64,000 nt of DNA, from NCBI GenBank assembly GCA_910579295.1, contig CAJTTC010000001.1:124001-188000 (forward strand). Reading direction: 5' to 3'. The DNA is from an uncultured Christensenella sp. GTDB lineage: Bacteria > Bacillota > Clostridia > Christensenellales > Borkfalkiaceae. The position numbers and the translations under genes are program-made. The notes below the pieces were generated by a model. The model was not told where the DNA came from, did no database searches, and was given only the letters and a program-made list of their open reading frames with translations. This document shows, piece by piece, positions 9,513-18,316 of the stretch; the stretch's first letter is position 1, and the number at the start of each line of letters is the position of its first letter.

Positions 9513-10496
9513 TTGGACATCGAAAGAAGAGTTACCGCAGGCAATATAGAGGAGCTGTCGAGATTGCTCGGCACGTTCGACGAAAATCTTAATTCGATAT
9601 CGCGCGAGTTACAGGTTTTTTGCAGGGTAGAGGGGCTTGACCTCATAATATCGGGAGCGGACGAAAACGTGCATATCGCGCGCGAGGTGCTCAAAAATCT
9701 GCTTATTCTCGTTGAAAACGGCGAGCGCATAGACGGCGGCAGAGTCGTATATTGCATAGAGCTTGCGAGAGAGGGCAGAGCTTCCGACATAACCAAGCTT
9801 TCATCCGACACGGTAGGCGTCACGTTCCGCGGCAAGCCCGTCAAGTGCAAGACGGTCGGGCAGAAGGCGTACGTCGACGCGATAAAGCGCAACACGGTTG
9901 TTTTCGGCGTAGGACCGGCGGGCACGGGTAAAACCTATCTTGCCGTCTGTCTTGCCGTGCAGGCAATGAAGCAGAAGCAGGCGGAAAAAATCATACTTAC
10001 GCGCCCCGCGGTGGAGGCGGGTGAAAAGCTCGGCTTCCTTCCTGGCGATTTGCAGACAAAGGTTGACCCCTATCTTCGACCTCTTTACGACGCATTGCAG
10101 GAAATGCTGGGAGTTGAGAGCTACACCAAACTTATGGAAAGGGGAGCAATCGAGATAGCGCCGCTGGCGTATATGCGCGGCAGAACGCTCTCGAACGCTT
10201 TTATAATATTGGACGAAGCGCAGAATACGACTAAGGAGCAAATGAAAATGTTCCTCACGCGTTTGGGCGACGGCAGTAAAATGGTAATAACGGGCGACGT
10301 GTCGCAGATTGACCTGCCCGAGGGCAAGCAGAGCGGACTTAAACACGCAACCAAGCTTTTAAACGGGGTAGAGGGCATTTCGGTCGTAAATCTTACTGAT
10401 AAAGACGTTGTAAGAAATACTTTGGTTATGCGCATAGTGCGCGCGTACGATAAGGAAAACGTCGGGAGAGATAAAATTGAAAGAAAAACTGACTAA
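9513..10496 (+). CDS. phoH: PhoH-like ATPase
   Basis: A 327-residue cytoplasmic P-loop ATPase with the full set of PhoH motifs: Walker A GPAGTGKTYLA near residue 135, then LTRPAVEAGEKLGFLPGD, and Walker B IILDEAQNTT. The N-terminal 110 residues are the usual KH-like part of long PhoH (YbeZ-type) proteins. PhoH is functionally linked to the endoribonuclease YbeY, which lies two genes downstream. The TTG start at 9513 follows a GAGGGG site. The 3' end overlaps the next gene by 20 nt. Confidence 0.92.
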   Translation: MDIERRVTAGNIEELSRLLGTFDENLNSISRELQVFCRVEGLDLIISGADENVHIAREVLKNLLILVENGERIDGGRVVYCIELAREGRASDITKLSSDTVGVTFRGKPVKCKTVGQKAYVDAIKRNTVVFGVGPAGTGKTYLAVCLAVQAMKQKQAEKIILTRPAVEAGEKLGFLPGDLQTKVDPYLRPLYDALQEMLGVESYTKLMERGAIEIAPLAYMRGRTLSNAFIILDEAQNTTKEQMKMFLTRLGDGSKMVITGDVSQIDLPEGKQSGLKHATKLLNGVEGISVVNLTDKDVVRNTLVMRIVRAYDKENVGRDKIERKTD

Positions 10497-11928
10497 AAAA
10501 GCGGCGTTTCTGGGCTTGCTTATGTTTGTGTTCAACGTAATAATTTTACTTGCGTTGGCGTTTCTTATGATAGAGCTCAACCAAACCACGCACGCTATCG
10601 ACTATATACGGGATAATCCAAGCAAGGTTGTTTTCGTTGTGGCAACCGTGTTGTTCCTGTCCGTGCTTAACTACGGCTATCTGTACTTTGAGAGTATGTC
10701 GGTGCTCGCAAACGTAACGCAACTCATCGAAATGTTTACGTTGCTCGACCTGTCGCTGTTTTTAAGCTTTATTTTCGGTAGATATATCGACCCCAACGCC
10801 CGCCCGTTCGGCTTTTTCGCCGTAATGTGCGCAACGCTTCTCGGCAGGCGCGAGGCAATATTTTTAAATATTATCAACGCTCTGCTTATATTCGTAATGG
10901 ATATAAATATCAATCTTGTCAACCTCGCTTCCGACCAGATGTGGACGTATTGCGCGGGACTTTTAATGACCTTCTGCTCGGGTACTATGGTAGTATTCGT
11001 TTCGCACAAAATCAAGACAAGGTTGCAGAGCATTCTGCTTGTGTTCATACTTCTCATTCCCATAGAACTGATTATCGGCATAATGGAAATCCTGTTCACG
11101 CAGGAGCCCGAAATGCCTTGGATATTGCTCGGCTACGGCGCTATGGGAGCACTGTTCAGCATTCTGTTGTTTATGGTGCTTCTGCCGATTTTCGAGCTTG
11201 TTTTCGCCAATCTTACCGTGTTCCGTCTGCGCGAGATAACTTCGCCGAACGCCCCCTTAATCAAAAAGCTTAAAGAGGAAGCGCCCGGCACTTACAATCA
11301 CTCCGTAGTCGTTTCACAGCTTGCGGAAGCCTGCGCAAACGCGATAGGGGAGGACAGCGAGCTTGCGCGTGCGGCGGCGTATTATCACGACGTGGGCAAG
11401 CTTATGAACCCCGAAATGTTTACCGAAAATCAGTCGGATTATAACGTTCATAACGAACTCTCGCCCGAGCTTTCCGCGGACATAATCCGCTCTCACACCC
11501 GCGACGGCGCAAAGCTGATAAAGAAACAGCACCTGCCCGAGTTCCTTGCCGACGTAGCTATACAGCACCACGGCACGTTGCCTATAAAATACTTCTATGC
11601 CAAGGCGCTCAAAATGACCGATGGCGAAATAAGTATGGCAAACTACTCCTATGCGGGACCTACGCCGCAGACGCGTATCGCGGCGATAATAATGATAGTC
11701 GACGCGGCGGAGGCGGCGACGCGCTCGCTTGCAAACAGAACGCCGGCTAACATCGAGGCGCTTGTAGGCAGTCTTATAGAGGAGCGTATCAACCTCGAAC
11801 AGTTTGCAAACTGTAACATTACTATGCGCGATATGACGGTTATAAGCCATACGATAGCGCAGTCGCTTTCGGGCGTATACCATTCGCGTATTTCCTATCC
11901 GAAAATCAAAATCGGCAAAAAGGGTTGA
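10477..11928 (+). CDS. pgpH: PgpH/YqfF-type HD-domain c-di-AMP phosphodiesterase, lacking ectodomain
   Basis: This protein occupies the yqfF/pgpH position. About the first 245 residues carry seven or so hydrophobic segments (7TM part). A cytoplasmic HD domain follows, with YYHDVGK (H304, D305), later HH (AIQHHGT) and DAAEAATRS. Family members such as Listeria PgpH degrade cyclic di-AMP. They normally have about 700 residues and a large extracellular 7TMR-HDED domain after the first membrane segment. Here the total is 483 and that domain is missing: only about 20 residues separate TM1 from TM2. The start is TTG at 10477 with GGGAG upstream, inside the phoH 3' end. Confidence 0.85.
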   Translation: MKEKLTKKAAFLGLLMFVFNVIILLALAFLMIELNQTTHAIDYIRDNPSKVVFVVATVLFLSVLNYGYLYFESMSVLANVTQLIEMFTLLDLSLFLSFIFGRYIDPNARPFGFFAVMCATLLGRREAIFLNIINALLIFVMDININLVNLASDQMWTYCAGLLMTFCSGTMVVFVSHKIKTRLQSILLVFILLIPIELIIGIMEILFTQEPEMPWILLGYGAMGALFSILLFMVLLPIFELVFANLTVFRLREITSPNAPLIKKLKEEAPGTYNHSVVVSQLAEACANAIGEDSELARAAAYYHDVGKLMNPEMFTENQSDYNVHNELSPELSADIIRSHTRDGAKLIKKQHLPEFLADVAIQHHGTLPIKYFYAKALKMTDGEISMANYSYAGPTPQTRIAAIIMIVDAAEAATRSLANRTPANIEALVGSLIEERINLEQFANCNITMRDMTVISHTIAQSLSGVYHSRISYPKIKIGKKG

Positions 11929-11940
11929 CGGTAAAAAATT

Positions 11941-12408
11941 ATGATTGACCTCGATATATGTTGCGACGAACACGATTTTTCTGCGCTTGCAGGGGCGTTT
12001 AAAGCCGAGGCTGAATCCGATTGCCCGCTTGCTCTCGAAATAGTTTTCGCGGACAGGCAGGAGATAAGGCGGCTGAATAGCGAGTTCCGCAAAAACGACA
12101 GGGTGACGGACGTGCTTTCGTTCCCCGCGCTCGACGGCATTCTCGGCAAGAAGATTTGCGCCGCCGATTTCCCTTACGACGTCGACGAGGACGGCAGACT
12201 GTTTTTAGGCTCGATTGCAATCTGTACCGACGTTGCGAGAGAGCAGGCGGAGGAATACGGGCATACGTACGAGAGGGAGCTCTATTATCTTGCCGTTCAC
12301 GGCGTCTGTCATTTGCTCGGTTACGATCATATGACGGAAACCGACAAGGCGGCAATGCGTGAAAAGGAAGAGAGAGTGTTAAAGATACTTAACCTTGCGA
12401 GGGAATGA
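11941..12408 (+). CDS. ybeY: YbeY endoribonuclease / rRNA maturation factor
   Basis: A 155-residue protein with the diagnostic zinc motif HGVCHLLGYDH (H120, H124, H130) and the upstream VTDVLSFP segment. YbeY is a metal-dependent single-strand endoribonuclease acting in 16S rRNA 3' end maturation and ribosome quality control. It is about 12 nt downstream of the HD gene, and its TGA stop is immediately followed by the era ATG, so the genes are co-translated. Length is normal. Confidence 0.95.
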   Translation: MIDLDICCDEHDFSALAGAFKAEAESDCPLALEIVFADRQEIRRLNSEFRKNDRVTDVLSFPALDGILGKKICAADFPYDVDEDGRLFLGSIAICTDVAREQAEEYGHTYERELYYLAVHGVCHLLGYDHMTETDKAAMREKEERVLKILNLARE

Positions 12409-13299
12409 ATGAAGAGCGGATATGTGGCATTAATAGGTAAAGCGAACGCGGGCAAATCGACGCTCGTAAACGTGCTTGTCGGCGAAAAGGTGGCAATCGT
12501 ATCGCCCAAGCCGCAGACCACGCGCGACGCGATTATGGGCATAATAACCGAGGCGGACTATCAGATAGTTTTTATCGATACCCCGGGCATATACAAGGCG
12601 AAAAACGCTCTGTCGCAGGTTATGGCAAAGACGGCTGAAACAACGGCAAAGGGCGTCGATCTCATTCTGTTCGTATTGGACGGGCACGCGGGCGTAACGG
12701 ACGGTGATATAGAAACGGTAAAGCGCTATTCCGACGGCAAGATACCTATGATTATCGCCTACACGAAGATTGACATTATGCCAAAGGAAAATATTCCCGC
12801 CGACGTAAAAAGACTGTACGACGAGGGAGTTACATGCGACGTGTATCCCGTATCGGCGCGCAAGGGAACAAACTTAAAGAAGCTTGTCAACGCCATTGTA
12901 GAGCGGTTGCCCGAGGGCGAAAAGGTAATCGGGGAGGACATCGTTTCGGACAAGAGCGAGCGCTTTATGATTGCCGAAATAATGCGCGAAAAAATACTTC
13001 TCAAATTCGACAAGGAAATTCCCCACGGCGTAGCGGTGATAGTCAACACGTTCGTGAAGCAGGATAACGGCGTTTACGACATAAACCTCGATATTATCTG
13101 TGAAAAGGCAAATCACAAGGCTATACTTATCGGCAAGCAGGGCGCGGCGTTAAAAGAAGTCAGCTCGTTTGCCCGCAAGGATATGGAAAAATTTCTGGGC
13201 GCAAAGGTCTTTTTGACAACCTACGTTAAGGTCAAGGAGGATTGGCGCGACCGCCCTTCGCTTTTAAGCGGAATGGGCTACGGAAAAAAGAACAGTTGA
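12409..13299 (+). CDS. era: GTPase Era, ribosome assembly factor
   Basis: A 296-residue GTPase. The G1 motif GKANAGKS lies at residues 10-17, followed by the G2 region TTRDAIMGI, G3 DTPGIY and a G4-like TKID (the usual Asn is replaced by Thr). The C-terminal 100 residues form the KH domain that binds the 3' end of 16S rRNA, with the family signature ILIGKQGAALKEV. The product works with YbeY in small-subunit maturation. Start ATG directly abuts the ybeY stop. Confidence 0.95.
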   Translation: MKSGYVALIGKANAGKSTLVNVLVGEKVAIVSPKPQTTRDAIMGIITEADYQIVFIDTPGIYKAKNALSQVMAKTAETTAKGVDLILFVLDGHAGVTDGDIETVKRYSDGKIPMIIAYTKIDIMPKENIPADVKRLYDEGVTCDVYPVSARKGTNLKKLVNAIVERLPEGEKVIGEDIVSDKSERFMIAEIMREKILLKFDKEIPHGVAVIVNTFVKQDNGVYDINLDIICEKANHKAILIGKQGAALKEVSSFARKDMEKFLGAKVFLTTYVKVKEDWRDRPSLLSGMGYGKKNS

Positions 13300-13394
13300 C
13301 GACAGACGTCAATTCGGGGACTTATAAATCTTAATCGGGTTAAGACGTAATATTTTCGTCAATATAGCGCACTCTATTTTTAACGGAGGTCGCT

Positions 13395-13502
13395 ATGAAA
13401 GAGAGAGACAACGACGCTGCCGAGCTTGCCTGGAAAATGTTTGAAAAGACGGGCTCTGTAAGCTACTATATGCTCTATAAAGAGCTTAAAGGTAAAAAGT
13501 AA
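13395..13502 (+). CDS. yqzL: YqzL-like small protein (35 aa)
   Basis: A short frame of 35 codons after an ACGGAGG site at 13384-13390. The product includes AWKMFEKTGSVSYYMLYKEL, which matches the YqzL family pattern (W-x-x-F-x-x-TG-x-x-x-x-Y-L-x-x-K). YqzL is a small protein of unknown function found between era and recO in Firmicutes, which is exactly this position. The gap 13300-13394 before it has no other feature I can name. Confidence 0.8.
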   Translation: MKERDNDAAELAWKMFEKTGSVSYYMLYKELKGKK

Positions 13503-13511
13503 AACCAACCA

Positions 13512-14228
13512 ATGAACGACGTAAAGGTCAACGCGCTTATGTTGCGCGCGGTCGATTATCTTGAATACGACAAAATTCTGACGCTGTTGACTGCCGAACA
13601 CGGAAAATTGACAGTGGGTATAAAGGGAGTACGAAAGGCTGGCGCAAAGCTGAAATTTGCCGCTCAGCCCTTTTGTTTTGCCGAATATATTCTGGCGGGC
13701 AGGGGCGAGAGATACACCGTAACTCAGGCAAGCGAGTGTGAAAGCTTTTACGATTTGCGATGCGACATAAATAAATTTTACGCCGCTTGCACAGTATGCG
13801 AAACGGCAGCCGCACTCACATACGAGGGTGACGGAAGCGGCGAAATTTTCTCAATATGCGTCAAAGCGCTCACGGATATGTGCAACGGCGACGAAGGGCT
13901 TGCATTAATCAGATTTCTGCTTGCCTCGTTAAGACTTGCAGGCTACGGCATAAACAACGAGCGGTGTGCGGAATGCGGTGCGGCGCTGTCGGTCGAAGAG
14001 AATATGCGCTTTGATATGGATACGGGCGCGTTCACGTGCTGGGGTTGCGGGACCGGCGCGGGAGTGAGCGGGGTAACGTACGCCGCCCTGTGCGCCGCCG
14101 AGGGGCGAAGCGGTGAAGAGGTAACTGCGGACGGCAAAAAGCGCGCGCTAAGGCTTTTAAGGGAGTATTTAGCGTACAAGACCGACGCCGAATGCCGCAG
14201 TCTGTCGGAGTATATTGCATTGATATAA
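13512..14228 (+). CDS. recO: DNA repair protein RecO
   Basis: A 238-residue protein. The N-terminal OB-fold is recognisable from ALMLRAVDYLEYDKILTLLTAEHGKL and GIKGVRK. Residues about 150-185 hold a zinc-binding set (CAECGA and CWGCG). RecO loads RecA onto SSB-coated single strands in gap repair together with RecR/RecF. The start lies 9 nt after the yqzL stop. It is the last gene of the cluster, followed by a strong terminator. Confidence 0.9.
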   Translation: MNDVKVNALMLRAVDYLEYDKILTLLTAEHGKLTVGIKGVRKAGAKLKFAAQPFCFAEYILAGRGERYTVTQASECESFYDLRCDINKFYAACTVCETAAALTYEGDGSGEIFSICVKALTDMCNGDEGLALIRFLLASLRLAGYGINNERCAECGAALSVEENMRFDMDTGAFTCWGCGTGAGVSGVTYAALCAAEGRSGEEVTADGKKRALRLLREYLAYKTDAECRSLSEYIALI

Positions 14229-14240
14229 AAATAAAAAGAA

Positions 14241-14271
14241 AACAAGGCTGAACGGTAAGTTCAGCCTTGTT
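14241..14271. terminator. Bidirectional terminator between recO and a convergent gene
   Basis: Perfect 13-bp arms (AACAAGGCTGAAC at 14241-14253 and its complement at 14259-14271) with a 5-nt loop. A-rich sequence on the left and a TTTT run on the right let it serve both strands. Confidence 0.85.
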
Positions 14272-14303
14272 AGTTTTAAATTGTGCAATAAGTTTCTGTC
14301 GGG

Positions 14304-14702
14304 TTAATCGAGGTCGGTCGCAAATCTTATGGCGTTAATGGGGAACATTACGCAGGCGACAACCAGAACCGCCGTTATGGTAAACGCGGCAACGGCGGCT
14401 AAAGCGGAGAGCAGGAACATACCTATCACAGCGAGAAGCAGCCATCCGAGTAACGAGCCCGTCAAACCCACGATAAAACTCAAAATTGTTCCGCATATTC
14501 CGAAGCCGATTGCGCCTACGCTGATAACAGGTCCGTCGAACCAAATCAGGTTTGCTATCAGAGCGGCAATGGCGTAGCTCGTAACGCAACCCTCCAATAT
14601 TCCGATGAGGTAACCCTTACTGTATATACATGACATCGTTATGCCCGCTATCAGAGCGCCAAGCCCTAAAATCATTGCAAATATGTATCTGACTTTACTC
14701 AT
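14304..14702 (-). CDS. Small membrane protein, unknown function (132 aa)
   Basis: Nearly the whole protein is hydrophobic, with about four predicted transmembrane segments separated by short glycine-rich turns. No family motif is recognised. It lies 24 nt downstream of the next minus-strand membrane gene, so the two form an operon read from the promoter at 15232-15260. A role linked to the XRE regulator opposite is inferred from the shared control region only. Confidence 0.6.
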   Translation of the reverse strand: MSKVRYIFAMILGLGALIAGITMSCIYSKGYLIGILEGCVTSYAIAALIANLIWFDGPVISVGAIGFGICGTILSFIVGLTGSLLGWLLLAVIGMFLLSALAAVAAFTITAVLVVACVMFPINAIRFATDLD

Positions 14703-14726
14703 ATATCCTCCATAAAAAATTTTTCA

Positions 14727-15197
14727 TCAGTTGTTTGCGGCGTATATTATAAAAGCGATGTTGGCTATACATAGCAGAATAGGCAGTATAAAGAAAATCG
14801 CAAGAAACTCTTGTCCGAGTAGCATATACAGCAAAGCGCTAACGCCGAATGCGCCTATGGTATTCATAAAAAAGCCGCCAACCATATTCGGTTCCAGCGT
14901 GCCTGTGTCAAAATCCAGCGTAAACGAGCCGTCCCAATCGACGTCAAAAATGATAGGTCCGATGAAAAACATCCATGAAAAAGCGGTAGTTGCCGTTGTT
15001 GCAATGACCAGAGTCCAGTTAAAATCATCCGGTGTTTTGATAATAAAGAATGCAAGTACAAAGGAAGCTATCGCCGCCGCAAAGCACAAAATACGGCTTA
15101 AAACAAAGCTTGTAAACAGAAAACGTATCAGAATTACGGCAAGAACAAGAAAAATTATAATTCCTACTATACTAATTGCTATCAGAAAAACACCCAT
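14727..15197 (-). CDS. Small membrane protein, unknown function (156 aa)
   Basis: I place the start at the ATG 15195-15197, preceded by an AGAGGA ribosome binding site. The frame is open upstream to 15260, but the consensus promoter for this strand lies inside that extension, so the longer version cannot be translated in full. The protein has four or five hydrophobic segments with one soluble loop of about 30 residues. No family recognised. First gene of a two-gene operon. Confidence 0.6.
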   Translation of the reverse strand: MGVFLIAISIVGIIIFLVLAVILIRFLFTSFVLSRILCFAAAIASFVLAFFIIKTPDDFNWTLVIATTATTAFSWMFFIGPIIFDVDWDGSFTLDFDTGTLEPNMVGGFFMNTIGAFGVSALLYMLLGQEFLAIFFILPILLCIANIAFIIYAANN

Positions 15198-15209
15198 TGA
15201 CAGTCCTCT

Positions 15210-15281
15210 TTTGTAGAATATTCTACAAATTATTATAATGTAGAAAATTCTACCTGTCAAGTATATTGATAGAAAATTCTA
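15210..15281. promoter_or_regulatory. Three TAGAA-NN-TTCTA operators in a divergent control region
   Basis: Three copies of an inverted repeat are centred near 15219.5 (perfect 20-bp palindrome, 15210-15229), 15246.5 (GTAGAA-AA-TTCTAC, 15240-15253) and 15275.5 (TAGAA-AA-TTCTA, 15270-15281). Centres are 27 and 29 bp apart. The middle copy sits in the spacer of the minus-strand promoter, and the third abuts the -10 of the XRE gene. The XRE protein encoded at 15294 is the obvious candidate ligand. Confidence 0.8.
15232..15260 (-). promoter_or_regulatory. Consensus promoter of the membrane-protein operon
   Basis: On the minus strand, TTGACA (15255-15260) and TATAAT (15232-15237) are separated by exactly 17 nt. 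The spacer is itself an operator palindrome, so repressor binding there would block RNA polymerase. Confidence 0.85.
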
Positions 15282-15293
15282 TATAATATATAT

Positions 15294-15500
15294 GTGGAAT
15301 TCAGACAGATATTAAGGGATTTTTTAACGGAAAACGCCTTGACGGTAAGTCAGTTTGCAAAGACTGTTGGGGTAAAGCCCAGCCAGGTAAGCGAATGGCT
15401 GGGAGGGAAAGCCAAGCCCGGGTACGATACTCTAAAAAAAATTTCAATTGCGTTTAACGTCCCTGCGGACTATTTCCTGGGACTTACAGACGAATACTGA
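15294..15500 (+). CDS. XRE/Cro-type HTH repressor (68 aa)
   Basis: A 68-residue protein made almost only of an HTH_3 domain: SQFAKTVGVKPSQVSEWLGGKAKPGYDTLKKISIAF carries helix 2-turn-helix 3, and the end (VPADYFLGLTDEY) is typical of Cro/CI-like regulators. The start is GTG at 15294. No ribosome binding site is visible, and the likely -10 (TATAAT at 15282-15287) puts the transcript start at or next to the GTG, so translation may be leaderless. It probably binds the three palindromes upstream and regulates itself and the divergent operon. A hairpin follows it. Confidence 0.8.
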   Translation: MEFRQILRDFLTENALTVSQFAKTVGVKPSQVSEWLGGKAKPGYDTLKKISIAFNVPADYFLGLTDEY

Positions 15501-15511
15501 AAATGAAAACC

Positions 15512-15538
15512 TTCCCCTGCCAATCGGGGGATTTTTTT
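15512..15538 (+). terminator. Terminator after the XRE gene
   Basis: A short CCCC/GGGG stem followed by a run of seven T, immediately downstream of the XRE stop. Confidence 0.7.
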
Positions 15539-15568
15539 GTTGTTTTGTAAAATTTTTCCGCAAAGTAC

Positions 15569-15597
15569 TTGAAAAATATTGCGCAATGATTTATAAT
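15569..15597 (+). promoter_or_regulatory. ppdK promoter
   Basis: TTGAAA (15569-15574) and TATAAT (15592-15597) with a 17-nt spacer. The 5' leader of about 65 nt contains a GC-rich inverted repeat (CACTGTGCGC near 15601 and GCGCAGTG near 15627) that may form a hairpin before the AGGAGG site. Confidence 0.8.
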
Positions 15598-15670
15598 GTA
15601 CACTGTGCGCAGAATAGCTATGTCCGCGCAGTGCAACTAATTAAAATAATTAACCAACAGGAGGAACTTT

Positions 15671-18316
15671 ATGGCAAAAAAGTATTGCTACCTTTTTACC
15701 GAAGGTAATGCAAAGATGAGAGAGCTTCTGGGCGGCAAGGGCGCAAACCTCGCCGAAATGACCAACATCGGTCTTCCCGTACCTCAGGGCTTCACAATTT
15801 CAACAGAGGCTTGTACTCAGTACTATGAGGACGGCAGAAAAATCAACGACGGTATTCAGAAAGAAATAATGCAATACATCGAGAAGATGGAGAAGGTCTG
15901 CGGCAAGAAGTTCGGCGACAAGGAAAATCCTCTTTTGGTTTCCGTTCGTTCGGGTGCACGCGCTTCTATGCCCGGTATGATGGATACAATCCTTAACCTC
16001 GGTCTTAACGAAACGGTTGTAAACACTATCGCCGCTAAGTCGGGCAACCCCCGCTGGGCTTGGGACTGTTACAGAAGATTTATTCAGATGTTCTCCGACG
16101 TCGTTATGGAAGTCGGCAAGAAATATTTCGAAAAGCTCATCGACCAGATGAAGGAAAAGAAGGGCGTGGAGTTCGACGTCGATCTCAACGCGGACGACCT
16201 TAAAACTCTTGCAAATCAGTTCAAGGCGGAGTACAAGGCTCAGCTCGGCAAGGATTTCCCCGACGACCCCAAGGAACAGCTCTTCGAGGCTATCAAAGCC
16301 GTATTCCGCAGCTGGGACAACCCCCGCGCAAACATATACAGAATGGACCACGATATCCCTTACAGCTGGGGTACTGCCGTAAACGTACAGATGATGGCGT
16401 TCGGCAATATGGGCGACGATTGCGGCACGGGCGTTGCGTTCACGCGTAATCCCGCAACGGGCGAAAAGGGGCTTATGGGCGAATTCTTAATGAACGCTCA
16501 GGGCGAGGACGTCGTTGCAGGCGTTCGTACTCCTATGCCCATAGCTAAAATGGCGGAAGTGCTCCCCGACGTGTACAAGCAGTTCTTGAAGGTTTGCGAC
16601 ACGCTCGAAAATCATTACCGCGATATGCAGGATATGGAGTTCACTATCGAGCAGGGTAAGCTCTATATGTTGCAGACGCGTAACGGCAAGCGTACCGCGG
16701 CGGCGGCTATCAAGATTGCTTGCGACCTCATCGACGAGGGTATGATTACCGAAAAAGAAGCTATTATGCAGATTGACGCTAAGTCGCTCGATATGCTTCT
16801 TCACCCCCAGTTCGACCCCAAGGCTTTAAAAGAAGCCGACAAAAAGAACGTAGTCGGCAAGGGCATAGCGGCTTCCCCCGGCGCGGCGGCAGGCTCTATC
16901 GTATTCACCGCAGAGGACGCCGTTGTAGAGGGAAAGAAGGGCAAGAAAGTCGTTCTCGTTCGTCTTGAAACCTCTCCCGAAGATATCGAGGGTATGAAGT
17001 ACTCGCAGGGTATTCTGACGGTACGCGGCGGACAGACTTCGCACGCGGCGGTTGTTGCCCGCGGTATGGGTACTTGCTGTGTATCCGGTTGCGGCGACAT
17101 TAAAATGGACGAGGAGAACAAGTGCTTTACCCTCGCAGGCAAGGTATATCACGAGGGCGACGGCATTTCGCTTGACGGCTCTACGGGTAACATCTACGAT
17201 TGCCTTATCCCCACCGTTCCCGCAGACCCCAACTCCGGTTATTTCGGCAGAATTATGGCTCTTGCAGATAAGTATAAGGCTCTCGGCGTAAGAACCAATG
17301 CAGACACTCCCGCAGACGCTAAACAGGCGGCGGCGTTCGGCGCTCAGGGTATCGGTCTTTGCCGTACAGAGCACATGTTCTTCGATCCCGCAAGAATAGG
17401 CGCTTTCCGCGAAATGATTTGCTCCGACACCGTTGAAGAAAGACAGGCGGCTCTCGCTAAGATAGAGCCTATGCAGCAGGCGGACTTCGAGGGCTTGATG
17501 GAGGCGTTGGAGGGTCAGCCCGTAACCATTCGTTTCCTCGACCCCCCTCTTCACGAGTTCGTTCCTACCGACGAGGAAGATATCAAGGCGCTCGCTAAGG
17601 CGCAGGGCAAGTCGGTTGCTCAGATTAAGCAGATAATCTCCGACCTCCACGAGTTCAACCCCATGATGGGTCACCGCGGTTGCCGTCTTACCGTAACGTA
17701 TCCCGAAATCGCGGTTATGCAGACCAACGCGGTTATCAAGGCGGCTATTGCCGTTCAGAAGCGTCACAAGAATTGGAAGGTAGTTCCCGAAATTATGATT
17801 CCCCTTGTAGGCGAGATTAAAGAGCTTGCGTTCGTTAAAAAGACGGTTGTGGAAACGGCTGACGCTGTTATCAAAGCTTCGGGCGTAGACCTCAAATATG
17901 AAGTCGGCACGATGATTGAAATTCCCCGCGCGGCGCTCACCGCAGACGAGATTGCAAAGGAAGCGGAGTTCTTCTGCTTCGGCACGAACGACTTAACGCA
18001 GATGACGTTCGGCTTCTCGCGTGACGACGCAGGCAAGTTCCTGCCTTCGTACTATGCGGGCAAGATTTACGAGAGCGATCCGTTCTCCCGTCTAGATACG
18101 GTAGGCGTGGGCAAGCTTATGGAAATGGCTGTAACCCTCGGCAAGAGCACCCGCAAGGAGCTTCACGTAGGTATCTGCGGCGAGCACGGCGGCGATCCTT
18201 CGTCTATCGAGTTCTGCCACAAAATCGGACTTAACTACGTATCCTGCTCGCCTTACCGCGTGCCCATTGCAAGATTGGCTGCCGCACAAGCGAATATCAA
18301 AAACCCCCGCAAGTAA
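15671..18316 (+). CDS. ppdK: Pyruvate, phosphate dikinase
   Basis: An 881-residue enzyme interconverting ATP + Pi + pyruvate and AMP + PPi + phosphoenolpyruvate. The N-terminal nucleotide-binding domain begins GGKGANLAEMTNIGLPVPQGF. The swivelling domain carries the phosphorylated histidine in GGQTSHAAVVARG (H458). The C-terminal PEP-binding barrel contains FGTNDLTQMTFGFSRDD and the catalytic cysteine in GICGEHGG. Length matches the usual 875. Start ATG follows AGGAGG at 15660-15665. Codon use is host-like. Its last nine codons and stop serve as the insertion site of the downstream island, and the reading frame is intact. Confidence 0.97.
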   Translation: MAKKYCYLFTEGNAKMRELLGGKGANLAEMTNIGLPVPQGFTISTEACTQYYEDGRKINDGIQKEIMQYIEKMEKVCGKKFGDKENPLLVSVRSGARASMPGMMDTILNLGLNETVVNTIAAKSGNPRWAWDCYRRFIQMFSDVVMEVGKKYFEKLIDQMKEKKGVEFDVDLNADDLKTLANQFKAEYKAQLGKDFPDDPKEQLFEAIKAVFRSWDNPRANIYRMDHDIPYSWGTAVNVQMMAFGNMGDDCGTGVAFTRNPATGEKGLMGEFLMNAQGEDVVAGVRTPMPIAKMAEVLPDVYKQFLKVCDTLENHYRDMQDMEFTIEQGKLYMLQTRNGKRTAAAAIKIACDLIDEGMITEKEAIMQIDAKSLDMLLHPQFDPKALKEADKKNVVGKGIAASPGAAAGSIVFTAEDAVVEGKKGKKVVLVRLETSPEDIEGMKYSQGILTVRGGQTSHAAVVARGMGTCCVSGCGDIKMDEENKCFTLAGKVYHEGDGISLDGSTGNIYDCLIPTVPADPNSGYFGRIMALADKYKALGVRTNADTPADAKQAAAFGAQGIGLCRTEHMFFDPARIGAFREMICSDTVEERQAALAKIEPMQQADFEGLMEALEGQPVTIRFLDPPLHEFVPTDEEDIKALAKAQGKSVAQIKQIISDLHEFNPMMGHRGCRLTVTYPEIAVMQTNAVIKAAIAVQKRHKNWKVVPEIMIPLVGEIKELAFVKKTVVETADAVIKASGVDLKYEVGTMIEIPRAALTADEIAKEAEFFCFGTNDLTQMTFGFSRDDAGKFLPSYYAGKIYESDPFSRLDTVGVGKLMEMAVTLGKSTRKELHVGICGEHGGDPSSIEFCHKIGLNYVSCSPYRVPIARLAAAQANIKNPRK

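Noticed and set aside
14727-15260. Longer version of the membrane protein starting at 15260
   Set aside because: The consensus promoter and operators for this strand lie inside the extra part, and the ATG at 15197 has a good ribosome site.
16826-17767. A 313-codon minus-strand frame inside ppdK
   Set aside because: It is the antisense of highly conserved ppdK codons. The product is not like any family.
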